From positions 2,972 to 66,971 of the forward strand of contig BDDC01000087.1 of assembly GCA_001662425.1 (NCBI GenBank): a DNA stretch of 64,000 nt, written 5' to 3'. Source of the DNA: Chlamydomonas sphaeroides (Eukaryota > Chlorophyta > Chlorophyceae > Chlamydomonadales > Chlamydomonadaceae). Positions 34,801 to 44,100 of this stretch are shown here, piece after piece (the stretch's first letter is position 1; every line of letters starts with the position of its first letter). A program made the position numbers and the translations under genes. The notes beneath the pieces are model-generated. The model was not told where the DNA came from. It saw only the letters and a program-made list of their open reading frames with translations, and did no database searches.

Positions 34801-35367
34801 AAGTCCTATGATGCCGGGGCTGCGGCATGGCAGGGTGTGCTCACCGGCTGCGTGTGTCCCATCCCAACCCATCCCAACCCGTTCCATCCCAACCCATCCC
34901 AACCCACCCAGGGCATGGACGCGCCGCCGCCGCCGGGCGCCCTCGACGGCTCGACGCTGGGCGGCGCCGCGGCCCACGGCGGCCCCTCGCGCACCTCGCT
35001 CACCACGCTGGCGCAGCAGGGCGTGCACTCGCGGCCCACCGCCGGCCCGGCCATGCGGGCTTGGGTCAACCGCACCGGCACGCTGCGTCGGGTGTCCGTG
35101 AGCAGCCGGCCGGACCAGGTGCGGTGGGGCGGGCGGCGGCGGCGGCGGCTGTCGCCAGACACGGACAGGGGGAGGGAAACGACGCAGCGGCAGGAGCAGG
35201 GGCTTCAGCAGGCGGCGTGTGCGGCATTGGCAACGAGCACGAGGGCTGCCGCTGCTGCCTGACTTTGGTCGGGTGGGCCCCTGCCTGTGCAGGTGTGGGC
35301 GGTGGAGCGGCGGAGCTTCGACCGCCGCGGCCTGGGCGCGATGAGCATCGTGCCCGCCTTCGACTGA
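25853..35367 (+). CDS. Six-TM potassium channel with cyclic-nucleotide-binding domain
   Basis: Voltage-gated-like K+ channel of the EAG/HCN/plant Shaker superfamily in a membrane. About 22 exons fit in phase, from about 26732-27170 to 35293-35367 (TGA). An N-terminal cytosolic part is followed by S1 (FAILWTLMILLLDLIYTAFW), S2 (VGGMLYFLNVLLGFQ), S3 (WLDFIASVPFVYLVVVLAG), an S4 with only three Arg in LSLLRLLRMVRLVSITK, S5 (ALSVTVIYSLFLAYQLAVAI), a pore with filter TTTGFGD (exon 30683-30733), S6 (NVAMLGGMVMFGVLVASIGN), a C-linker (YESRRKILHVMEWAEHRSLP, RLKAKVARSMSLPL), and a CNBD (QQGDVADCFWILHEGVVQAV, LLGESVLLGDV). The long C-terminal tail is Gly/Ala/Ser-rich with a Cys cluster (CSGCQRCVCPSCG, exon 34619-34743). 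The start is unresolved: ATG 25853 (ending at a GTACGC donor) or ATG 26276 (ending at GTGAGC) both fit phase. Confidence 0.88.
29564..29590 (+). repeat. Partial copy of the S4 exon end in the following intron
   Basis: CCTGCTGCGCATGGT, which is bases 29461-29475 of the S4 exon, recurs exactly here and is followed at once by AAGCAGCACCAGG. That resembles the exon's own CAGCATCACCAAGG end after a small deletion. The copy makes a GTAAGC donor-like site. Confidence 0.7.
30585..30612 (+). repeat. Second copy of the K+ selectivity-filter coding segment
   Basis: After a CCTCAG acceptor-like site the block encodes TTTTGFGD, the same residues as the true pore exon at 30683, with two synonymous changes (TTC/TTT, GGC/GGA). 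It then diverges completely. It lies about 100 bases upstream, in the preceding intron. Confidence 0.85.
31172..31257 (+). repeat. AACCTC-type hexamer array in a channel intron
   Basis: Imperfect tandem units of CTCAAG, CCCAAG, CTCAAC and CTCAAC run up to the pyrimidine tract before the C-linker exon at 31296. Confidence 0.8.
34857..34911 (+). repeat. ATCCCAACCC tandem array just before an acceptor
   Basis: Ten-base units ATCCCAACCC and variants fill the last 55 bases of the intron and serve as the polypyrimidine tract of the exon starting at 34912. Confidence 0.8.
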
Positions 35368-36209
35368 GCCGGGGCTGGGGCTGGGGCCGGGGGCCCGGGC
35401 CGGGGCGCTGGACAGCAGCAGGCGCGAGCTGGGGCCTCAGCGCTCGGCTGAAGCGTGCCGTCTGGCGGGCTTCGGCCGCCCCGCGCCGGGCTGCAGGCTA
35501 GCAGCAGCCGTGAGAGGGGGGCCGGGGCGCCCGACTGACCTGCGCTGGGCGGCCGGCGCAGGCAGGACAGCAGCAGGGGTGTGGGGCGATGGGCGCAGGA
35601 GCTGGGGCCGTCGCCGTCTCGGCCGTCGGGTGAGCATAACACGGCTTGTGCAGTAAGCTGTAGGCGCGGCGGCTGTGACACAACAAGGACCACGCTATCG
35701 AGTGCAGAGAGCGGCGGCGGGAGAGCGGCCTGCGTGAGCTGCACACCGCACGGTCATACTAACTCGGGTTTTGATACTGCGCACGGTTCGGTCTGCACAC
35801 TGCGGGGAGCACTGAGGCAGGGCGGCGCCGGCTGTGGCGCCGGCTGAGGGCTGGCGGAGCTGCGTGCAGGTCGCGATGTGCGCTGCCGCAGCAGGCACCT
35901 GCTGGGCGGTAGGCCGCACAGCGTACAGGTTCTTGACTTCGTCTGTTTTTTAGTGTGAAGAGCGGTCGTGAGGGTTGCTTTGGGGCCAGCTACGTAGCTG
36001 CTTGAGTGGCATGTTGTAGCGATATACGTGAAGCCACGTGCCATGCGGCCGAGCGGGGGCGGGCCATGACGAAGTGCGCGCGTGTGTGCGACGACGCGGC
36101 GCGTGAAGAGCACGGACCGCCGCACTGCTGAGCCTGTGGTTGGTGTGGCGCGACGGCGAGTATCTAAGCCGAGAAGGGACGCTCCAGGGACGCTTGGTCG
36201 CAAACACAC
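35368..36209. other. Convergent intergenic region after the K+ channel
   Basis: Expected 3'UTRs of the plus-strand channel and of the minus-strand gene to the right. No exon, tRNA or clear TGTAA was found. Confidence 0.45.
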
Positions 36210-37593
36210 ATCACCACCACCCTACTAGCCAGGGAAGAGCCTGCCCCTGCCGCCCATACCCTAGCGGACGTAGGCTCAGTGCGCGGCGACTCGCCGCGGC
36301 CGCGGCCGCCGGCGCAGCGGGTGCAGTCCAGCGTCCGCACACGGCAAACCGCAGCAGGCGGCGCGCAGCAGGCGGCGGCGCCTGGGCCGAGGCCAAGCCC
36401 TGCCGGTTGTCTAATGTATCCTTCAATGACTTGCACGCTGGTTTCAGAGTAAAAAGCCCTGCCGCAGCTGACTGGTCCTCCGCCACCGCCTGAGCCACCA
36501 CGTCGCTGACGAGCGGCGCTCTCTCGCTGGAGGGGGGGCCGCCTAGCACACCCGTCGGGAGCACGCCGCCACCGTCCGAACCCAGGTTTATGATAAACTA
36601 GAACGAAGTCACAAAAGGAGTATCTGTAACCTGCGAAAACGTGAATCCATCGATATATCCTGCGTAGTCTGGGATGAAAGGTGACGGCAGGCAGGCCACA
36701 AGGCCGAAGACAGGAGTGCGGCTGTGCAGCGTACCTGAGCGCGTAACTGCGCGTTATCCAGCCAAACATGTTGAGGGGGTCCGCTGGCAGGTTGCGGCAC
36801 CTCCTGCCGCCGTCGTGGTCGGTCCGCGGCCGCAGCTCAACCTGCCCGGTGGCGCCCAGGAGGCAAAGAGGGTCCTACCTCTTGGTGAGAGCGCAAAGCA
36901 TGGGTCCAACAGTCCAGCCGCGCCACCAGGCCCGGCAAACGCGCGGCAGGACAGAGAAGCGGGAGCCGCGGGCAACAAACCTGCCGCGCCCTCTGGTGGC
37001 GCCCTGCCGCAGGATGTCGCCAGAGGCTGCCGCCCCCAAGCGCAGGCGCATGCAGGTGCATGGCCGCCGGCGGGTCGCATGACAGCGCCGCGCTGCCGGG
37101 CGCGAACACGAGGCTGTGCTGCACGAAGGCCTCGAGCAGCAGGCTTCCTGGGCATGGCGCACATCACGCGGTCGCTGTCCTGCGTGGCCACGGCGGGCCT
37201 GACGGCGGAGGCGTGGGACAGGATGGGCTTTTTCCATCTTTCATGGGCTGCGCCCGCATCAAGTCCCACAGCAGCCGCGCCAGCGGCACCATGCCCAGCC
37301 GGCCGGCCAGGAACAGCCCGCCCTCCCGTGTGGTGCGGTGCTGCGTAGGCCGCGGACACAGGTCTAACAGCAGGTCCCACAGCAGGTCCCATACGGAGGT
37401 GCCACTGGCGCTGAGCGGCAGGCCCGGGACCAGCCAGCTGAGGGGCCGCAGCATCGTGACGTTGGCCTGCTCGCTGTCGTTGTGTGTGTGTGGGTGTCTC
37501 TGTGGCCGTCTGCCGGCTGGGAGGCACGACGCGCCCCGACCCCGGGGTCACGTCTGCCTTGGCCCGGGGGTCACCCAGCAGCCACGACTCCAT
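36210..37593 (-). CDS. Unrecognised multi-exon gene
   Basis: I cannot name the family. Several minus-strand blocks have the codon bias and splice sites of real exons. About 37593-37552 reads MESWLLGDPRAKAD and ends at GTGACC. About 37466-37240 starts after GCAG, in phase, and includes SGTSVWDLLWDLLLDL and LFLAGRLGMVPLARLLWDLM. A block near 37160-37080 reads LLLEAFVQHSLVFAPGSAAL. About 36856-36734 reads VELRPRTDHDGGRRC, then PLNMFGWITRSYAL, and ends at GTACGC. A candidate last exon to about 36210 includes VSDVVAQAVAEDQSAAAG. Links between the middle exons are not resolved. The start could instead be an upstream ATG near 37900. The Trp/Leu-rich part could be an amphipathic or membrane helix. 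Confidence 0.4.
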
Positions 37594-38202
37594 CAACTGC
37601 ACCGAGCTCAGCGCTTACACACGCTCTCGGTAGAGGCATGTCCCAGGACTGCCGCCCGGCTGCATGCCTCCCGCCTCTCCAGGCCCCGACAACCGCCAGC
37701 ATCCGCGAGCAACGGCCGTCTGGGCCGCGTCCTCAAGTCCGGATTACGTGCGCATACGCTTCGGCAGCACCCGACATGAGTCGTGCAGACGGCCACAAGT
37801 CGCCGCCATGCATCCGGTCCACCTCGCATCAATACCCCGGCCATTCCGCACCAGCACGGCGCACATGGCGCCGACGAGCGTCATCACCGAGCAAGCAGGT
37901 ACAGCCGGGAGCACCCACCCGACATAACCCGTACGCCCCCACGCGGGCCGCTGACTGCACTTGCCAGCAGGCTGCCTGCGGCGCCCGAGCTTAAGGCCAA
38001 CCTCTGAGCCGTGACAGCGAGCGGCCCTGACACCCAAACGTGCCCCTGCACGCTGCACCTCCTGCTCCTGCTGCTGCATGCTACTGCCTGCCTCGGCCTC
38101 TGCTTCCAGGCGTTATCACGCCGCCCAGCCCGCCGCCATCGAGTCTTGCGATGCCGCCGAGCACCTGTTCCGCACACCTGTTTCGCGCCCCAAATGTCCT
38201 AC
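37594..38202. other. Region between the DUF493 gene and the unrecognised gene
   Basis: Probable 3'UTR of the DUF493 gene; a minus-strand TGTAA is at 37615-37619, about 590 bases past its stop. A possible alternative first exon of the unrecognised gene (MTLVGAMCAVL, near 37900) also lies here. Confidence 0.4.
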
Positions 38203-40844
38203 TTAAATAAGGTACTTGATCCGGGAGTCCGACTCTGCACGGCACAGGGCGCAATCGCGATGGGTCAGCAGTCAGCAGCCCACGGCCACCCGGGGCGCAG
38301 AAGCGACGACATGCGGCAATGCGCATGCGCACAAGCCGCGCCACCCGGCACGAGGGCCCAGCCCAGCTCCCTAGCCCATCCCAGCCTCCTTCAAGTGACT
38401 CACTCATGTTGGCGTAGACGCGGACGATCTGTAGGTCACCGGTGCCGGACGGCACAAGGGGGCAGGGACTCAGGGGCGGCGCTCTGGCAGTGCCCAGGCG
38501 CCGCTGGCGCCCCGGCCCCCCCTGGCTGCAGCCCCGCTTCCTCGGCCCCCTGTCCCCCCCTCGCTGCAGCCACGCGACGCGTATTGATTTCATTGATGCG
38601 TCGACGGTACACCCCCATCGAAACCGTGAACTTGGTCGACTTGAATACGAGCACTGGCCGGCCCACCTGGTCGCCGTTCTCCACCCACACCGGCCCCACA
38701 GTCACCTGTGGGCACAGATACCAAAGCGCGCGGCCGCAACACGGGTTACAGCCGCGTCAGGGCCTGCCGCAGGAGGCGGCTCGAAGCGGCCCGCGCAGAC
38801 GGGCTGCGTGCAGCGGCCTGGCCACCGCGCCCCTGCCCCACCTTGCCTGCTAGCTGCTAGCTGCTAGCTGCTAGCTGCTAGCTGCTAGCTGCTAGCTGCC
38901 AGCTGCCGCTCCCTGCCCCTGCTGCCTCAGGTTCGCCCTGCCGCCCCTCCATGCCGGGCCTATCCTCCATGGTGCCGCTCCCAAGCCCCCAAACCCTGCC
39001 GTACCGAGATGTACTTGTTGCCGCTGGAGTGGCGCTCGCTGACGCACTCGGTGTGCACGGAGCCTACCACCGACGAAACCGCAGCCACCTGGAGTTGGGC
39101 AGCAGGGCGGTCGACCGGGCGGTCGGCAGGGCGTCAGGCGCCGGAACGCGCGGGCATAGAGGCTCCGGCTCCACTCCGTGCCGGGGCTGCGTGGAGGCCG
39201 GTCGGCAGGACACCGACCACGGGCACTCGCTGCCGGCAGCCGGGGACTGAGTCCGGACTGTGCGGCCATGGTTAGCCTTTGCGGCGCGAGCTCATGCCAC
39301 CACCAACGCGGGGCCATGGCAGCGTGCCCACCATGGCAGTGCGGAATTCCTGCCCGCCGGTGCCGATGGCCGTGAAGCTGCGGGCAGGGCAGGGAGCGGC
39401 GTAGCGCGCTGGGTCAGCCACCGCACGACCGACTGCGGCGAGCGTTTTCAGCTCCAGCAGCGAAGCAATGCGGTCCGCAACCCTTGCGCGCTGTGTTGAG
39501 GCACGCCTTTTAGAGACTACGCAAACAGGACGAAATGCTCCAACTGAACAACGACAGACGCCAGGATTTCACTCCTGACAGCCGGGCCTCGGCGGCCCAG
39601 CATGCTGCGATGAGGTGGCTGCACGGTACGCCGCTAGCATCAGCCGGTGGTGCCGCGGCGCATCCACGCTGCTGGGGGTGATCGTTCGCGGTCAGGGGGC
39701 CATATGGCTGGGCAAACCAGGCACGAGGCCACAAGGCACCGATGGCATCCTACCTGCGCTGCAGGGGGTACTTGTTGACCTGCGCCCCAGTAGCCGCATG
39801 GCAAGCAGCACACGCAGCACACGCAGCACACGGGGGACAACCGAGGGCTTGCCAGAAGACTGGGCCAGAGGTGCTACGGGCACTGCGTGCTGAGCAGGGC
39901 AGAGTGGGCGGCGGCCAAGCCTGGCGCCCCGGGCTGTGGCTCGCCGGCAGCGAAAACGGGCAACCAGGGTAGCAAAGGGCGGTGCGCAGGGTGCTGAAAT
40001 GCCACCACAGCACGCTCGTCCTTGTCCCACACAAGGGGCCGTGCACTGCAAGGGCCACCGTATCGTCTGTCGAGCACACGGAGTCTTTGGGTGGTGCCTG
40101 CTGACCTCCTCCCCACCTTCTTGTCCAGCCGCTTCCAGGTCTCGTCGTCCTCTCCCCAAAGTAGGAGGTTGGAGGAGCCAGCCACGCGGCCATTACCCTT
40201 TGACAGCTCTGCGGGTGCGCACACGGGGGCAGGTTGCGGCGATCGGGTGCGAGGTGCAGGCAGTGGGCAGCGGCACAGGGTGTTGCATTCGTAGTCGCAC
40301 GGTCCGGCCAAAAGGACAACAACCGTGCAACACCCATGTGGTGTGTCGGTGTGGGTGCACGGGCTGGGCTTCCGCGCGGGCTTCCACGGCGGGAGCGCCG
40401 GTTTCGGAAGCTGTCCGAGACAAAACCCTAGCGGGGTTTAGATCAATGAAGCCGCATACTCTGTTCGGCACGCGCACAAGAGAGCCGTGGTCGCCGTCTG
40501 TGGCGCCACCGTGTCGTTGGCTGAGGCCTTCCCCGGGCCATGCGGCACGCGGCATGGTTGGGGACTGTCGGGGCCCGCGACGCCCGCACACCAACTTAGA
40601 TCGCCCTCGAGCCCACGGAGCGAGTCCAAGACACACCGGTGAGGCTTTTCCCGAGCGCCGAGCCAGCGCCCGTGCTCGCGCCAGAAGATGACGATGGCCG
40701 CTCCAGCTGCTCGGCCTCCTCCGGCTGCGGTGCTTGGCCTTCAGGCGACGCGAGGCAGCGCACCGCAGGCAGGCGTGCGCGAGCGCACGAAGGCCGCGAG
40801 GTCGCGACGGCTCGTGGCCGAGATAGGCTCGCGGCAAGCGCCAT
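38203..40844 (-). CDS. Plastid DUF493 (YbeD-like) protein
   Basis: Small ACT-like DUF493 domain protein of unknown biochemical role; plants have plastid versions. Eight exons fit in phase: about 40844-40637, 40208-40117, 39779-39754, 39377-39332, 39088-39005, 38705-38667, 38428-38404, 38234-38203 (TAA). The ATG at 40844 begins a transit peptide (ALAASLSRPRAVATSRPSCA) followed by a Ser/Glu/Pro-rich linker. Next come SSNLLLWGEDDETWKRLDKK and VNKYPLQRSFTAIGTGGQEF, then RTAMVAAVSSVVGSVHTECV, ERHSSGNKYISVTVGPVWV and IVRVYANMKSDSRIKYLI, which follow the DUF493 pattern through the conserved 'SS-GKY-SV' strand to the final hydrophobic end. The last exon is only 32 bases. It is divergent from the acyl-CoA-binding gene. 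Confidence 0.87.
38847..38898. repeat. Near-perfect (CTAGCTG)n array in a DUF493 intron
   Basis: About seven copies of the 7-base unit CTAGCTG in tandem. Each unit boundary contains the palindrome GCTAGC/AGCT, so either strand could fold. Confidence 0.95.
39808..39834. repeat. GCAGCACAC triplet repeat
   Basis: Three tandem nine-base units of GCAGCACAC-type sequence in an intron of the DUF493 gene, next to the exon starting at 39779. Confidence 0.7.
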
Positions 40845-41183
40845 AATTATGAAAGCGATGGAGTATTCGGTGTTGTCGTCGAGTCGATGGCGCCTTGTAA
40901 GCACTCAACGTCGACCAATGTCGCCCAAAGTCGCTCGCGGAGAGCTGCCAACCTAGCCTACACCCGAGGTAACGTTCTACAAGTATAAATACTCAACAAC
41001 AAAATCAGTGTATTGCAAACACGACACACGCACCTCTGTCGGTCAACAGCTTGATCGCGCAGCTGGAAATCATAGTGCACTTGCTTGATACCAAACTCCA
41101 CATACGCAACACTGCTGCATTCTTGCTTGCATCGCCTGCGCGCTGTTCAGTAGACCGCGAGGCTTGTCGATCGCAGGCCAGGA
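40845..41183. promoter_or_regulatory. Divergent promoter with TATA box
   Basis: This 339-base spacer between the DUF493 gene (minus) and the acyl-CoA-binding gene (plus) is AT-richer than its flanks. A clear TATAAATA at 40984-40991 lies about 190 bases before the plus-strand ATG. Confidence 0.6.
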
Positions 41184-44100
41184 ATGGCCGCGCAGCTGCC
41201 ACCCTACCCGGAGCGGTTCCACGTAGCTGCACGCTTCTGGAAGCTGCGCCCGCCAGGTACGCGGCCAAAGGTGCACCCGGACCCGAATGCAACAGGCATG
41301 ACCGGCATCGCGCTGCCGCGGCCACGTTGCAAGCCTTTCACGGCCATCCTGGCCCATGTGCCAAAGTGCGTTAGGGCACTGGCGCCAGTTGGAACCCCTC
41401 GTGCTCAGCTGCCGTCAGCCCCCACAGGACACGCACCCCCGTCGCACAGCGCCCGACGCCTGAACCTGTCCCCGCCGCCCCAATCAGGCACCAAGCCGTT
41501 TGCGCAGGAAAATGAACTCCTGCTGTACGCTCTGAACCAACAAGCCACCGTGGGACCCAACAACACGCCCAAGCCTTGGGGCTTCCACACTACGGAGCAG
41601 CACAAGTGGCAGGGCTGGAAGGTACCTGCTCGCTGCGCCCGCCTGCGCCAGGCGATGCACAAGCCTCTCCACAGCCTTCCCGCCCCTGCTCACAGCACGC
41701 TGACAATCGCCGGCCCCTTGGTGGCCGCCCTTGCAGGAGCTGGGCAAGATGAGCCAGATGGAGGCGATGCGGCTGTTCGTGAAGGCACTGGACGAGGACC
41801 AGCCGACCTGGTTCCAGCTGCTGCAGCAGGCGGAGGCCAACGCCGGCGGCGAGACAGAGGCGGCGGGTACGAGCCTCTCCGCGCCCGCCCCACGCCGCCG
41901 CCCGCCACCACACGGCATGCCGCGGCCGCAGGTCCCTGCACTGCATCGTGCGCCAGGTTGCAAGCGCACCATGCTGCGTCATGCTGCGGCCCATCCCCCA
42001 AACCCTCGTCCCTGTACCTGGGAAGCTCTTGACGCGGTCATCGTCGATGGTGGCCCCGTGTGCATCCCGCAGCCGAGGCGCCCGCGGCGCGGTCCGTGGC
42101 GGAGCGCGCACAGTTGGGCATGTGGACGCAGCTGGACGGCGGCGCCCACAGCAAGCGGCCCGTGCCGCGCTACGAGGCGGCGGCGGCCGTGGTGGGCGGC
42201 TCCCTGTACATGCTGGGGGGCAACTACGGTGCGTGGGGCACCTGGGTCGCGCCCGCGGAGGTGGGCAGGGCCCCGCACTGGGCAGGCGTTGCACGGTGCT
42301 GGGTGCTGGGCGGCAGTTGCGGTGCGTGGGGTGCCACGTGGCCGCTGGGTGGTGGGTACGGACCCGCATACGACCTGGTCCGTGCCCGTCGATGCGTGCG
42401 CGCGCCCTGCAGCCGGGCGCTACCTGTCGGACTTCTGGGCCCTGGAGCTGGCGACCAGCACCTGGAGCCACCTGCACCTCACCCCCGCGGGCCCGGCTGC
42501 GCCGCCGGCGAGCAGGTAGGTCCGCAGGGAGGGCGGCGCGAGGAGCAGCCCCTGCTGGGGCCTAGCTCTGCTGCTGTGGTAGCAGCAGGGCCTCTGCGGG
42601 TGTGGGTGCTCCGCTGACGCTGACGCGCCGTGGGCTGCCGCGACCCTGCCCCGCAGCGGCCCCGCATTCCCGCCCACGGCGGGGCACAGCGCGACGGCCT
42701 GGAACGGCAAGATCTACTGCCTGGGCGGCCACACCAAGGTGCAGCGCAGCTGTGGCAGAGCAGCGGCCAGGCAGCACTAGGTCCCGGCAGCCGATGTCCG
42801 GCGCCAAGCGAGGGCCGCGGCATGGTTGTGCACCGGCTGCGTCGGCCGCACGCGAGCACATGGACGTCAGGGTCCGGCAACGGTCGGGGGGCAGGCGATA
42901 GGCCGTCCTTGCACCCCCCAGTCGTGCCAGCCGGTCGACAGGCCCGGCTCATGTCGGCTGCGCGCCTGCCTCCAACCACACCGGACATTGACGCCTCGAC
43001 TCGTTTGCCACGGGCTGCTTCGACGCGTGCCGCGGCTCGCTTCCGAGGTTGCCACGTGGTCCACCACCCCTGTGTTCCCTCTCGTCCCCCGCCACCGCCC
43101 CAGGTCAAGGGCCCGGCCAGCTTGGTGCTGCGGGTCATCGACCCCGCCGCCCGCACCGTGACGGTGGCCACCACCTCGGGCACGCCGCCCGTCGCCCGAG
43201 GGGGGCACGCGGTGAGCCGGTGGGGCGCCGCCTGGGTTCTTTACTGGCGCCGCTGCGGGCTGCCGTGCTCTCACCACCGCCGCTCCTCGCCCGCGTGCCC
43301 CCTGGCCGGCCGCGCAGGCGGTGCTGGTGGGCGGCCGGCTGTGGGTGTTTGGCGGCGAGGACTCGGGCCGGCGGGCGCTGGCGGACGTGCACGTGCTTGA
43401 TCTCACCACCCTCACCTGGAGCAGCCCCGAGGTGAGGAGGACGGGGAGATGGGCATGTCTCAGGGTGCAGCCGGAACCTGTTATCAGGGCGCTGCCGAAA
43501 TCTGTCGCTCCACCTGGAGAAGCTCTGGCGCGCGGGCGCTGGTTTGCAGGGCTCGCGCAGCGCGCTGTTCCTTGCAGCAATTCCACCTTGCAGCAATGCC
43601 ACCTAGAGAATCTCCGGCTCACGGGTCAGGGCGTCGGGCTGCGCGCCGCAGGGCGCCAGCCAGCAAGGCGCCGGAGGACACGGTGCTGTCGGCCGCCCTG
43701 GGGCCAGCACAGCCCTGCGGCAAGCAGGCCTGGGGAGAGGCGACTCTGCATGGTCGCACGGATGAGGGGCTTGGCGCCCGGTCTCGTCGCTGCGCGGGGC
43801 CCTGCTCCCCACTACCTCCTGCCTGCCTGGCCCCCTCGCCCCTGGCGCTGCTTGCGTCCGCAGGTGGGCGGCAAGGCGCCGCCTCCGCGCTCGGCCTGCT
43901 GCGCGGCGGCCTTCCGCGACCGCTACGTGCTCATCTTTGGAGGTGCGCGAGGGCCGGGAGCGCTGGGCGAGGGCGCGAGTGGGCCCCTGGTTCAGGGCTA
44001 GGGCCCTGAGTCCCCTCCACCATCCGGACAAGGGCTGCCCACCTCTGCATCCACGCGTTCCTATGCCCCGCTTGCGCGCTCCCCTGCTCCTGCCTTCCTG

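Noticed and set aside
36754..37602. A 282-codon minus-strand open frame
   Set aside because: Its translation is low-complexity Ala/Gly/Arg/Pro. The exons with good codon bias lie in another frame; long chance ORFs are expected at this GC content.
39304..39377. A longer DUF493 exon ending at a GTGGTGG donor (39304)
   Set aside because: It inserts LPWPRV into the domain. Ending at 39332 and starting the next exon at 39088 restores the conserved family sequence.
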